This document shows, in pieces, positions 52,301-64,000 of a stretch of 64,000 nucleotides of DNA. The notes beneath the pieces were generated by a model, which saw only the letters and a list, made by a program, of their open reading frames with translations, had not been told where the DNA came from and searched no databases. The DNA is from Trichoplax adhaerens (taxonomy: Eukaryota > Placozoa > Uniplacotomia > Trichoplacea > Trichoplacidae). The number at the start of each line of letters is the position of its first letter. The stretch's first letter is position 1. The translations under genes were made by a program, and so were the position numbers. The DNA is taken from the NCBI RefSeq assembly GCF_000150275.1, contig NW_002060957.1:521948-585947 (forward strand), read 5' to 3'.

Positions 52301-55300
52301 TTGAGGCAAATTTGATTGAATATCTTGGCGTTGTACATTGGTGTGAGGACCCAAAACGTTACCCGAGGATGGCTGCTGAAAACTCACGTGTTGTGAATTT
52401 GGTTGGTTTAAATTTGGATTTGATATTTGTCTTTGTATCGCATTAGGCACTGCAGTACTATTTGACTGAGAAATTTGACGTTGCGGATTAGGTGCTGTAT
52501 TACTACCGGATTGAGAATTTTGATATTGTAGGTTATCATTGAATGCTATTGTTGCATTACCACTCGTCAACTGTTGAGACTGATAGTTATTTTGGGGTAG
52601 CATACTTCCACTAGATACTTGCCGGGTAGCCGATAATTGATTTTGAGGATGCGATGGAATGTTGGCTTGGTATGGCAGTGAGACTGGAGTTGATACATTG
52701 CTTTGGGAATTCATTGCTGCAGAAATCTGGTTTACTGAAGATAAAGGAACTGGACTACGCTGCTGCGACAGTAACGGCTGTGGCGATTGTGGTTGCATCG
52801 GTAACGGCTTCTGTTGTTGTTGAGAGATACTTGCGGGAGTTGGATGTGGAGATTGTGGAGATACTGGAATAGTCGATTGGGAATACGTACTGGAGGGTAG
52901 CGATTGTTGATGCTGAAGTGAAGATGGAGCTGCATCCGTACGGCCTTGGAAAAATTGATTATCATCTCGATTCGGCAAAGGTAATGCAGTAGGACTAGCG
53001 GTATTAAAATTCATGCCTTTGTTTAAGTTTTGCTGATTTGTTGGCGAAGTAGGGGTTACTTGGCCATTTGCAATTAATCCCCAACGCTGAGTGTTTGCTA
53101 TTGGCTGTAATAAAAACATATAATTATTTCAGTATCTGAGATAAGAGCATAAAACTATTTATCAAATCTTAAAATGAAAAAAATGTACAGTATTATTGGC
53201 CATTAATTCAGCATTTTTCTTCGCTCTTCTTTCTGCAACAATTTCCCTAAGAATACAATATGTAGATGAGATGCTATTTATTCGAATATGATTTGGCTAC
53301 ATTAAGGCTCTACCTTGCTTTTTGCTCCCGTTCTTTCAATCTTTGCTGTATGACTGGTTCAATTTTCTGAGAGAATTTTTCGATATCATTTGCAAATTTC
53401 TTATAGAATTCAATTCCATGCCTAGAATAATAGAGGCGAAATAATACCGTCCAAGTCAGAGTCTGCATCTATTAGAACGTAGAATACTAACAATACGTAA
53501 ATACTTACTCGGCTTTTGAAATTAATTCATTCATTACGTTGTAAGATAGCATAAGGGATTTAATATAAGCATTTCGCCTATGATGGAAGCAAATTTAAAA
53601 CATTAACCAAACGGTCATAGACCTGTAGCTTCAATAAGATTAGCATTTCGTTTCTTACTTTGCGCTAGTTTTGCATGCTTGTTCACGTGCAGCTCCATAT
53701 TTGGCATTTGCATCAGTTAACACCCTAGTTAAAGCAGAAAAAGAGAGAAAGGACTATAGCAGACTATCAGGAAGTACCCCAGAGTTATATCTATATAACA
53801 GCCACAATGCAAGCGCCTTACATTATAATTCTTTCTTGAGCCGCCAAATTTTGGCGAATTACGTTAACAAGACTATCATGTTTCTGTATCTGCTCGTGAA
53901 AGATATCAGTACTATCTTTATTGGTTTGAGTGACAATCATGGATGTAATATCATCCTCATTTAAGGCTTCTCTCAAATTTCCCTCTAGATTACTTCTCTG
54001 TTTTTTCATTTCTTCTACTTTTGCCTGCAAGCCACGTTATGATATAAATAATCATGCATGAATCTAGGAAAATAATATAGTTAACACTATTGAATGAATT
54101 CATTTTACCAAAATTCTTCGAAGATTTGTTTCAGCAGCTTCATCAATAGGTATATCTAATAAGTTTAACTTTGGTAGAGAAGCCATTAAAGCATCCTTCG
54201 AACCATTTAGCAATTTTAGATTTTCAATATTACTATCGTATGCATTGAAAACTTCATCATTGCACTTCATCGCTTTGTCGTTTGCTTCTTTTCTTCTTTC
54301 GAATTTAGATTTCAATTCTTCAAATACGGCTGCGTCATGTACTATACCAAATTTAGACTACAAAACACCGAATTAGATGGCATATCGCAAATCGAGTTCG
54401 AAACTTAGATAAAGTTTGACAGGGAAGGCAACTGGAAATAGTACGTAGTTTTACGTAGATACCTCAAAGCGCTCTGCAGCTTGGTTTTCTTCATTCAATT
54501 TTTTGTCAGTAGCGTTAATTTTATCTTCGATATCTTGGTATAAACGCTTTAACTCTGAAATTAAATAAACAGACTAAATTAAGACACCTACATACCGATC
54601 TATAGGGCCTTGAACAAAATATTACCTTCGATTAACTCAATCAATTTTTCTAGAACATCAGGATTGCTATTTAACTGTTGATTAATTTCAGAAATTTCAC
54701 CTACATCACATCATTTGTATAATCAGATAGAGTAATTAGTAATGGCTTTCGGTATATATCTATTTTTGATACGTATATAAAAACCTTACTTGGCAATTCC
54801 ATTTGTACTTGCATATCGCTTCGGTTTAAGTTTGGTAATTGGAGTGACGATATCACTTGGCTTAAGTAATTTTAGAAATTTGTTTCAAATATAATCAAAT
54901 ATAAGTCTTAGGTCTGACTATGCTGCATATGCCAAAATATCATAATCATTAGGAAGAAATTGATCCATACCTTAGCTCTTCATTTTTTTGCTGAATAGAA
55001 CTAGTAACTGATCGCAGGAGTTGAGCCTTTTCTTCACTATGGTACATAGAATATTAAACAAACAGTCTAGATTAATTTAATCTAGTAAGAGTATTAACAA
55101 CGATGTCATGGTGCTGTGCTTACCTATACATTGATGACTGTTCATGTGCCTGCATTGGAACAAGTTTTGCAAAGATGTCATCGCCATAAAGATTTTTATC
55201 AGTTGGGCAAAAGGCACGAGGTTTAGAGAGAGAAAGTCCTAAAGAGATGTATCAACATGGCAGTCAGTGACGATTTATGATATTAAGTAATTTAAATCTT

Positions 55301-58300
55301 TTCCACAAGTACTAATCGATTTAACATAGTATCATCTCATGCCTTCGATCACTGGCAGATTAGCGATTGCAGGTATAGATTCATGATACACAAAGTCATT
55401 ATCTTTGATCGCTGCTTTTAACCTGTTTGAATATACAAGTTTAGCATTGGCCAATAACGGCATAAAAATATACATATAATAGGTAAAATATTGACTTATA
55501 GAAAGGCTGATTTATCATCAGATGTATCAAGCTTACTGATAATTTATCACGTCGTAGGTGTAATTATAGACATCTTGGAATTTAGCATCAATTCCTTGCT
55601 GTGAATTTTCATAAAACGAAATTGTTATTAATGACATTTTTCAATTAGAAGGTAATTTCGTCTTAAAATATTACCGCTACCTTTAAAAGTTTTGAACATT
55701 CTTCTAGTTTTGCAGAAGCAGCTTTTAAATAACCAACCTTAAAATGAAAATAAACGAAGTAGAGAGAGCTTAGTGATGCCGTTATCTAACTGTATTTATT
55801 ATATAACAATATATATGTCATTGTCAATCTATAGATTATATACAACGTTCCATAAAATTTTAGTCGCATAGTCATCCTAACTTACAATGATAAAAAGAAA
55901 TACTTACTTTATCTCCAAATCTCGAATTTTCATCGGAAGAGTTTGCCATATACAACTGTTTAAGTAGATTGTAATTGTTAAGAAATTAATAAATGCACTC
56001 GGTTGAGCAAATTAAATGGTCCAATACATTACAATTAACTATACGAATTACTCACATGCGCAACTGCGTCATAGTATACAATTTTAAAGGTTAGAAACTT
56101 TGACCATACCTAAAAGAACAAAGTAATGATTATTTTAACAACTATATAGTATTTACTTGCATTTCCTATAGTAAACAATTTCGTTCTTACTTTGCATCTT
56201 CTTGAACTAATGATTTGTACAGCAGCTTCTAATATATTTTGGCCAAGTCTCAGATAGCTAATAATTTGCGCTGCTATTCGAGCAATTAAGGAGCCCTTTC
56301 TGTTGTCTTTGATCGATTTTTCCAATATGCATTCTTGCGCTTGACCCTATTTTCGCGACAGAATGTTAGGTAAAAAATAATAATAGATAGGCGAGATTTC
56401 GATCATCGGTATACATACCAGCATTAATTGTATGTAGAAGGAAATAATAGCATGGCTAACATCGGGAGTATAATCCCCCCCAACTTGATCCTATAAAGGA
56501 TTAAGAAGATCTTAGTGGTTATTAACGATCCGTGTTTCTACAGTATTGCAACATATACTAGCATTTATTTAACTACAAAATCTACAAATATTTAAGATCG
56601 ATTACTGACACAGTTGATGTGACTAGAATGCTATTTGTATCTTAGCAATAGTATTTTATTTAATTAAGAAAGTTTAATTTAAAATGTACAGTTAAGTAGG
56701 TGAATATTCCAGCAGCATCTTGAAAATGAGTACAGGATGTTTTCAATGCCTACAGTGCATAATTTATGGCAGATCAGCTTATATTAATCTTTTCATACCT
56801 AGGCTACTTTACATATAGGTATTATAGCATGTCTTACTTCGTCAGTCATTCTCTCATCTTTCGCACCTAATTCGGCATGTAAGGCTCCCAAATTGTGCAA
56901 TATGCAGGCTTGCTCGAATTTAATATCATCATGACATACCTCCTTTCCATTATACATGTCAGTCCTATCAAAGTTGATAAAATAAGAGCTCCTTGAAGAT
57001 AATAAAATTTTCAGTTATAAAATTACGTAAAGTATGTCATACCATGTATACAGTATAGCTGCTCGTTCACCAGATCGCATAGCGAATCGCGCTGTCATCA
57101 TATTTAATTGGCAAAAATAGCGCGCAAGGAGTAGGCATCCATTTTCCCCGCATGGTGGAATAATAATAGACTGAAATGCAAGATTTTTGAACGTCAAGCA
57201 ATTACTATTAAACACTGCTGATAAGCCTGAAGCGAAAAAGCAAATTTCAGTACAAGCTTATAGGTACGATTATTTGTTCTCCATGCTACGTTAACAAATT
57301 AAGAATGCTGCAGATCTTGCTGCATCTGCGCTACTGAGATAATATATGAAAGATATGACGAGAATCTATTAGATCTAGGTTGTGCGAAAGTTAGAAGATT
57401 TGGTTTTGACAGCAAATTACGTAAAAAAAAAACATCCAAAAGAGCATTCTTTGAACCAAGATAAAAATATCATTTTATCCTAAACCAAGTTGGTAAGTCT
57501 AAATTTTACAAGTGTAACCATTGATAACCTATAGCCAACCCGTATTTTCTATTGACAACTGTTGTGGCTCTTAAACAAAAACTATAAAGCAGCGATGCTC
57601 TCTTCAGTTAGTTTTCGGTGCTGCGTAAATGTGTATCAAATTTAGGTAAAAAAGCAGTTTAAGCAGGATTGATTGTCTAGAGACTATTAATATTGTTATC
57701 GTATATTCATAACTATCATGCTTATTGACTTTTTGATTCGTGTAATTATATCAGCGCGAGTGTAATAAGATAGTGCCAATTCATAAATAGATTGACTAGT
57801 GATCAGAATAGAAAAGTAAATATTAGAATTCAGGGATTCAGTGACATCTGATAGCATTCAATCTATGGTACGAATATTTCTAGAAAGTTACTGTTGAACT
57901 CTTCAATCAAGCGACGATACTACTAGTAATCAACGTTGAAAAATACTATCATTTTAGCCCCAGCATAAGCAATCAAGAGTATTACTTAAATGACATACAG
58001 TATCAATATTTGCTCAAGTCGCAGGAAATTACTAATGAAAATTATAGGACATGAAGCGTAAAAGTTTATACAGTAGTTCTATGTTTCTATCGCACAATAA
58101 CAAATTGTGGAGGTGAAATCCCCCAATTGTAAAGCGATTCGATTTTTTCAATAACGACAACGGCACATTATGGTAAAAATATTATCGATTAACTACAGCA
58201 ATAAAGGGTGGAAATAATTGATCACATTATTCTAACAGCAATTGATCGATTATAATAATTGGAGACTAGAATGTGTTATTCTAACCGAAATGATCAGCAA

Positions 58301-60892
58301 CGATGAATACTGTATTAATTAAACAGCGTGGTCTATATACAGTATAAAAAGTAGGCTACTCACCCTATTAATATAAAATTCATAAATAATAATATCGAAA
58401 GATTTTCAGTTACCTTTCGTAAAGCTTCTAGTTGTTGTATCTCGCCATTGTAGTTGTCGCTGTTTTCTTGGTAATTCTCGCTAATATACTAATTATCAAT
58501 GGTTATAAGATAAAACTTGTCATTAGGAATAAACAAATAGCATTACTAACTCAAATAATAACTAGTTAGTACTGTTCTACAAAACTGGATTACAATTAGA
58601 AGTAAGCTTCAGAAGTTGAATGCTGTTTTAGGCCACGTTTCATCTGCTGTCTAACTGGGATCATTTATGACAACTTTCTAAAGTATGATTACACTAAGTC
58701 TTGATCAATGCGTGAGTGACAGAAGTACAGAAAAGTTTAAAAGTGCAATTCGATTGAATTTCAACAAGGATCGACTTGTACACTTTGCAATATTACTCGT
58801 ATAAAAAGTCAAGATTAGAAGTCAATCGCTACTTTTATCTATCGACATGATCGATCGAATTGAACATCAATACAACATGGCGAATAACGGGTAAGGTATT
58901 GGAACTGATGTATGATATTTTCACATTCATCGATCCTATGGCAATTTCAAGTTATGTAGAATTGAATATCCATCAAAGATGGCTACTATCGGGTTAAAAG
59001 TACAATTTCATTGAATTTCAACAAGGATCGACTTGTACACTTTGCAATATTACTCGTATAAGAGTCAAGATTAGAAGTCAATCGCAGCTTTCATCTATCG
59101 ACATGATGGATCGAATTGAACATCAATACAACATGGCGAATAACGGGTAAGGTGTTAGAACTGATGTATGATATCTTCCCATTCATCAATTACATGGCAA
59201 TTTCAAGTTATGCAGAACTGAATATCTATCAAAGATAGCTAATAACGGGTTAAAAGTGCAATTTGATTGAATTGCAACCAGGATTGACTTGTACACTTTG
59301 CATTATTACAGGTATAAGAGTCTCGATTAGAAGTCAATCGCTGCTTTCATCAATCGACATGATGGATCAAATTGAACATCAATACAACATGGCGAATAAC
59401 GGGTAAGGTGCTGAAACTGATGTATCGTATGGTAATTTTAAGTTACGTAGAATTGAATATCTATCAAAGATGGCTAATAACCCGTTATTAGCCATCTTGG
59501 TTAAGGTTGCAATTTGATTGAATTGCAACCAGGATTGACTTGTACACTTAGCAATATTACTCGTATAAGAGTCAAGATTAGAAGTCAATCGCTGCTTTCA
59601 TCTATCGACATGATGGATCGAATGGAACATCAATACGACATGGTGAATAACGGGTAAGGTGCTGAAACTGATGTATCGTATGGTAATTTTAAGTTACGTA
59701 GAATTGAATATCTATCAAAGATGGCTAATAACAGGTTATTAGCCATCTTGGTTAAAAGTGCAATTTGATTGAATTGCAACCAGGATTGACTTGTACACTT
59801 TGCATTATTACAGGTATAAGAGTCTCGATTAGAAGTCAATCGCTGCTTTCATCAATCGACATGATGGATCAAATTGAACATCAATACAACATGGCGAATA
59901 ACGGGTAAGGTGCTGAAACTGATGTATCGTATGGTAATTTTAAGTTACGTAGAATTGAATATCTATCAAAGATGGCTAATAACGGGTTATTAGCCATCTT
60001 GGTTAAAAGTGCAATTTGATTGAATTGCAACCAGGATTGACTTATACACTTAGCAATATTACTCGTATAAGAGTCAAGATTAGAAGTCAATCGCTGCTTT
60101 CATCTATCGACATGATGGATCGAATTGAACATCAATACGACATGGCGAATAACGGGTAAGGTACTGAAACTGGTGTATGATATCTTTACATTCATCGATC
60201 CTATGGCCATTTCAAGTTGTGTTTCCTGTTAGTCACAATCAAGATGGAATTATCAACAATCTCTACAAGGATGTCAAGACTCAAGAAGGTAAAAATAACA
60301 TCTTGACGTCATGATTCCAATCCATGCAATATGGAGTAATCATCTGGAGAGTGCCGCCATGATTGCATAGTAACGAGTGTATTCGTCAGTCCTGATTGTG
60401 TCATCAAAGATCAAAGGCGATCGTTGTACCAGTAAGAGTTTGGCACAATATTGGTCAATGAAGCCATAGTGAAGGCATCGCTAGACGAACGACAATACTA
60501 ATGTATATATCGAAATGGATTGAAAGAGTAGCATGACTGCGATCGTATCCAACATCAACAGTAGAAGACGAGAGCTATTTCTCTTCTCCATTTGTCCGTT
60601 GAACACAGCATCATTGATGAAGACTGGACAACTGATCTACGCCGATTTTCAGTCCTATTGGCAATGAAAATCGCCTTCAATCTAGCAATGAAATGATTGG
60701 CAATTTGGCTGCACTATCGCTTGATAATACATTGTCCCCTACAGTAGTATCGCTAGCACAACAAGCCATGTTATGTCATTGTCGATATTGTACTTTATGA
60801 CGACTTACTGATTTCAAAGTAAGGCCAAATTCCACAGGTTTTGTCTCTTTTAAGCCAAAAGATAACATTGGACACCTTGGGCAAGCATCCAT
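49313..60892 (-). CDS. PTPN23: HD-PTP, Bro1-domain tyrosine phosphatase-like protein
   Basis: A many-exon gene for a protein of roughly 1,500 residues. Exons read in phase from the start include 60809-60892, 58414-58488, 57043-57170, 56838-56964, 56690-56749, 56419-56490, 56191-56346, 56056-56109, 55908-55955 and 55681-55737; the last is 49313-49461. The N-terminus MDACPRCPML aligns without gaps to the human protein. The Bro1 domain (FEQACILHNLGALHAELGA, KDNDFVYHE) ends with DIFAKLVPMQAHE. A coiled-coil V domain (53200-55040; NEDDITSM, QNLAAQER) follows, then a Gln/Pro/Ser-rich region (51535-53104), then the phosphatase domain (49595-51000; IATQPPLP, HCSDGVGRTG). HD-PTP works with ESCRT-0/III in sorting ubiquitinated receptors at endosomes. 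The phosphatase domain keeps Cys and Arg but has WPQ for WPD and Asp after HCS, so it is probably inactive. Confidence 0.95.
49930..50180 (-). other. HD-PTP active-site exons
   Basis: The P-loop is split by an intron: one exon ends VVVHC plus AG, the next starts T GAT GGA GTT GGA AGA, giving HCSDGVGRTG. Catalytic Cys and Arg are present. The residue after HCS is Asp, where active phosphatases have Ala and vertebrate HD-PTP has Ser. Confidence 0.9.
51535..53104 (-). other. Large Gln/Pro/Ser-rich exon of HD-PTP
   Basis: One exon of about 1.57 kb, by far the largest in the gene, encodes a disordered stretch rich in Gln, Ser, Asn and Pro (for example QSPHPTPASISQQQQKPLP). In vertebrate HD-PTP the matching region is Pro-rich and binds endocytic and ESCRT partners; here Gln and Asn dominate. 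It starts after a clear acceptor (TTACAG) and ends at a GTAACC donor. Confidence 0.8.
59467..59498. repeat. Perfect 15-bp hairpin in array unit 3
   Basis: AAGATGGCTAATAAC, two bases, then its exact reverse complement. The same hairpin is at 59718-59749 and 59969-60000 with different two-base loops (CC, AG, GG). Confidence 0.9.
59718..59749. repeat. Perfect 15-bp hairpin in array unit 4
   Basis: Same arms as the hairpin at 59467-59498, loop AG, located 251 bp further on. Confidence 0.9.
59969..60000. repeat. Perfect 15-bp hairpin in array unit 5
   Basis: Same arms, loop GG, again 251 bp after the preceding one. Confidence 0.9.
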
Positions 60893-61340
60893 TGCGAAAA
60901 ATCGATGAGGATACAACCACAGAGAAGATTGGACAAGTTATCCAGGCAAAGGTAGACGAACTGAGTGAAGTTGAACAACGTAGTACAGAGAAGTGACAAC
61001 ACCGTGGTATGACACTGGTATACGCATCATTCGCTGCTGGACTACACTGGCCTGGTAGGGTCAACTGGACACTAGTGAGTGTACAGTACAGTGTCACCCT
61101 CCACTGCACCACTGTAGCAGTGTCACTGCTTTTGGCATTGACTGAGTCGATGCGTCATGATCGCATCCATGATGTCATCCAGGTAAAATGACCGTCCTTA
61201 TGACTATGACATCATCAATGATACTAAGTATAGTATGTAAAGATGCCATGCAGATAAAATGGCCCTCCTTATGACTATGAATGACATCATGAATGATACT
61301 AGTGGTAAAGGACAGTACTGTATGTAAAGTAGTGCTGTAG
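60893..61340. other. Upstream region of HD-PTP
   Basis: Likely HD-PTP promoter and 5' UTR side of the divergent interval. A short direct repeat (tgactatgacatcat-like, at about 61200 and 61272) and the shared GTGAGTGTACAGTACAGTG element (61075-61093) are seen. ORFs of 60-105 codons on both strands are taken as shadows. Confidence 0.4.
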
Positions 61341-62185
61341 AGTGTAGACGTCGAGCGATTGGACGTCCAACGGACGTTCGATTTTGGACGTTCGATTTTG
61401 GACGTTCGGTATGTACGTTCGTTGTCAGATCGGACGTCGACGAACTGTACTGTACAGTGTACAGTACAGTGTATACAGTCAGTTTGTATAATCCCACCCC
61501 AATACTATACTGTACATACAGTACAGTACTGTACAGTAGTACAAACGTCTTTTACAAGACTTTGTACAGTATTTCAGAGTCATGACTACAGTATACTGTA
61601 CGCTGTTACGTACAGTATAGTCTTACCGTACTGTACACTGTACAGTGTACACTATATACTGTAGTGTTAACACTGTACACTGTGTACGTTGGTACGTTCA
61701 ATGAACGTCCGACGTTCAAATTGGACGTTCGTACGTTCGTTCATTAAAACTGGCTAACGTCCACAGTACTAATGTAAAGTACAGTTATATACAGTACACA
61801 CTACAGTACTTACCTCCTATAGTACAGTACAGTACAGTACATACTGAAGATCTACAGTACGGTGTACAGTACTGTACTGTACTGTAGTTTAACTCTTTAC
61901 AGTGTACAGTTTACAGTACAGCCTTTATGTACTGTACTGTACGTACGTACTGTACTGTATAAGTGTTATACGTACCTTCATCGCCTCGCCTCTGCGCAGA
62001 ATCCCATAGTACATCAGTGAACATCTACGGTGTACAGTGTACAGTACTGTACCTCTGAACATCTACGGTACAGTGTACTGTACTGTACTGTTGTTAACTC
62101 TTTACAGTGTACAGTGTACCGTACAGCCTACATGTACTGTACTTCACGTACTGTACTGTACTGTACTGTACTGTACTGCAGAGTG
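61341..62185. repeat. GTAC/ACGTTC palindrome-rich block
   Basis: Low-complexity DNA made largely of GTACTGTACAGTAC-type words (61440-61680, 61780-61970, 62030-62175) with two clusters of GGACGTTCGATTTT/ACGTTCGT words (61359-61440 and 61690-61745). Part of it is duplicated: 61845-61960 and 62045-62160 share the order ATCTAC, GTGTAC, (CTGTA)n, TTAACTCTTTACAGTGTACAG, TACAGCCT, ATGTACTGTAC. It lies between the divergent HD-PTP and glycosyltransferase genes. Confidence 0.85.
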
Positions 62186-62521
62186 CACATTGGGCATTCA
62201 CAAGTCACAACATGATGGAGAATTGGACGATCAGAGCGGCTTGCTGAATTGAAATCTTACATCTGCAATAACAAATTAATATTGGGCCAAAAATCTTCCG
62301 TAGTGGGAGGCGCTTGCAATTGCCTAAGCCTTTCTTACAAGCCTGCTACCTTGAACGTGTCCCACTGGACCTGAACCCGCAACGATCATTCGTGCAACCG
62401 TTGCCACAGTAACATTCAGCGAATCTACTGTACAGATTGCAAATTCATTCATACTGAACATTGATTGTAATTAATTACTGGCCAAGTGGGCAGAGAGGAT
62501 TTAGCAGAGGTGCTGTGACAA

Positions 62522-64000
62522 ATGTCTGGATTTCACCATGGCTATTCTATCTGGAGTTTATTTTCCATGTTTTATTGTGTTCTGCTCGCATCCTGTTTAG
62601 TGGTGGTATCAGCACAACCTGGCGATGCAAGGAGAACAAGCCAACATCCGTGGTCTTACAAATCCAAAATTAATTGCAGCCCTGGCCATTATCCACCAGA
62701 TTATTGTACATTAACCAAGGCTTATTTTCATCATTCTGATCGCATTTTCTATCTCAATACCACTCATTCAATTCCTAATCCTGCATGGAGTACCCAATTG
62801 TGGACGACTAAAACGGTCAATATCAAATCCGATATTCAATGCCATCACCTTTACCATAAAGCTTTTATATTTACATTTTTTTTCTATTATGGTCATTCCA
62901 ACAATTTCCATCTTCATTATGACACCTTAATACCCATTTACAGCCAGTTGAGATTTATTGAAAGTAGCAATCAACTGCCTTTAAGCAATCAATCAATTGT
63001 CTTAATGCCAACAGTGGAAAAAAAACGAATGGAAGTACGTCTTTAATTTAAATTTGTATTCTATGTGAACAGTATCGAATCGATAGCATGTGATTCCTAT
63101 TATGATATCTAAGATAGACGGATATAGAATAGAATAAATTAATCGGTACAGTATTCCTTTAATGCATTAATCATGCACACATGAGAATAGGCTACATAAG
63201 CCATTCTTGATATCTTATAAAAACTCATTCAGTATAAAATGCAATGACCTTGCTTTGATACTTTGACTCAATTGAGTGGCACAGCTGCCATGCGCTTGCA
63301 TTGTTATGTAGTCATTCTGGGACTGTGTTTTAAATCCATATCCATACAATTCTAACCCTAAAAATCCCTGATTCTATTGGTGTAGATTCTAGATTGGGAC
63401 ACCGATGCTTTCACAAGTACTTATAAAGATAGCTATTTTATGGAAGCGCTGAAGGTTGGCTAATTCATAGTTGAAAGTGGATAAAATGATAGAAAATCAA
63501 TTGATACTTTGACTGTTCTACTCAATACTGTTGCAGTGATTAGTGATACACGTATATTGGTACGACATGCTAGGGATATGAATGATTAATTATTATTGTT
63601 TACTATGGTTAAAGCTAAATTTGCTAATTAATCGTTATCAAGGATTAAAATGACTTGCTTCCAATACAAAGGTATTAACTGGTCCTCATGCCTTCTTACC
63701 CATGTCAAAAGCTTCATTTAATCAGTACCCTAACGCTAAAACGTGCTTTGAAGAAGCAAAACTAGGAGTGAGTACAGTATAGTAATATAATGAACTTACA
63801 GGAAACTCTTGTTATTTGATTCGTTTCAAAATTTCTTCACTGTGATAGGTATAGTTGAGGCTTACTTCACTGTCATTCTACAACTGACAATTTACAGTAT
63901 ATAATCTGTATGATATTGATCTTACTCAGAAATGTTTGAGAATGATTAGTATTTAAACTCATATGTTGATACTCTCTTTAGACTCCTAGAGTTGAATTTA
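62522..64000 (+). CDS. GT61-family-like glycosyltransferase, 3' part outside window
   Basis: Three exons are visible, all joined in phase 0: 62522-63034, 63386-63454 and 63672-63767, giving 226 residues before the window ends. Residues about 11-31 form a hydrophobic signal anchor (WSLFSMFYCVLLASCLVVV), pointing to a type II Golgi/ER protein. A luminal part with paired cysteines and N-glycosylation sites (NTT) follows. NNFHLHYDTLIPIYSQL (128-143) matches the conserved N-x-(F/W)-H ... D-x-L-x-P-(L/I)-Y region of GT61 (DUF563) enzymes, and CFEEAKLG matches their CF-x-x-A-x-x-G motif. The family includes EOGT, POMGNT2 and plant xylosyltransferases; which donor sugar this one uses cannot be told. 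Its catalytic C-terminal part should lie to the right. Divergent from HD-PTP. Confidence 0.75.

Larger units (their letters stand above)
58738..60215. repeat. Tandem array of six ~251-256 bp units in HD-PTP intron 1
   Basis: Units start near 58740, 58996, 59252, 59503, 59754 and 60005. Each carries TTGATTGAATTGCAACCAGG-like sequence, GACTTGTACACTT, AAGTCAATCGCT and CAACATGGCGAATAACGGG. The first two and the last have a segment with TGATATYTTYCCATTCATC that is missing from the three middle units, which have gained a 15-bp inverted arm instead. The three near-identical 69-codon minus-strand ORFs are a product of the repeat. Confidence 0.92.

Noticed and set aside
52654-52965. ORFs of 72 and 77 codons on both strands within 51535-53104
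   Set aside because: They are shadows of the long Gln/Pro-rich HD-PTP exon.
59379-60090. Three near-identical 69-codon minus-strand ORFs resembling a small gene family
   Set aside because: They are one repeat unit of 251 bp read three times inside an HD-PTP intron, with no signal peptide or domain and no independent promoter evidence.
60795-61112. 105-codon minus-strand ORF over the first exon of HD-PTP
   Set aside because: It is a different frame from the exon that encodes MDACPRCPML, which aligns without gaps to the N-terminus of HD-PTP.
61359-62252. Several plus-strand ORFs rich in Tyr, Cys, Thr and Val
   Set aside because: They are translations of GTAC/CTGTAC low-complexity repeats and show no domain.
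1-64000. tRNA, rRNA or CRISPR-like elements
   Set aside because: I saw no cloverleaf-like sequence with a proper T-loop and no regularly spaced short repeats; a covariance-model search would be decisive but could not be run.

Overview
The window is eukaryotic nuclear DNA, AT-rich, from an animal, most likely an early-branching one. Genes are split into many short exons with canonical GT/AG introns. The conserved genes (MRG15, NDUFA6, HD-PTP, a GT61-type glycosyltransferase) are those of a metazoan-grade cell. The compact introns and base composition would suit a placozoan, but that is inference: no species marker is visible. Most long ORFs are not genes. The genes below were rebuilt by joining exons whose splice sites and reading phases agree.
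Layout. 1419-4285 (-): MRG15/MORF4L1, 11 exons. 6737-9263 (+): a small coiled-coil protein with an N-myristoylation-type start. 11380-12566 (-): NDUFA6, a complex I LYR subunit, with a YY1-like element over its start codon. 12960-13725: a tandem array of alternating 144/153 bp units. 14673-23195 (-) and 31055-39870 (-): two paralogous secreted lipoxygenases. 49313-60892 (-): HD-PTP/PTPN23 (Bro1, V domain, Gln/Pro-rich region, tyrosine phosphatase domain), whose first intron holds a tandem array of about 251 bp units with perfect hairpins. 60893-62521: a region rich in GTAC and ACGTTC palindromes. 62522 to beyond the right edge (+): a GT61-like glycosyltransferase. Long stretches (23196-31054 and 39871-49312) show no recognisable gene.
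The most unusual content is the lipoxygenase pair. Each protein starts with a signal peptide and a cysteine-rich EMI/EGF-like module, shows no PLAT domain, and carries a complete C-type lectin-like domain inside the lipoxygenase catalytic domain. In both copies that lectin domain is one 354-nt exon bounded by phase-1 introns. Each copy also departs from the standard metal-ligand set at a different position: the upstream-lying copy (14673-23195) has Gln for the second His and a frame break, while the other copy keeps His, His, His and Asn but ends in Ser instead of Ile. The genes in the window are otherwise unrelated housekeeping or secretory-pathway genes and do not form an operon or pathway.
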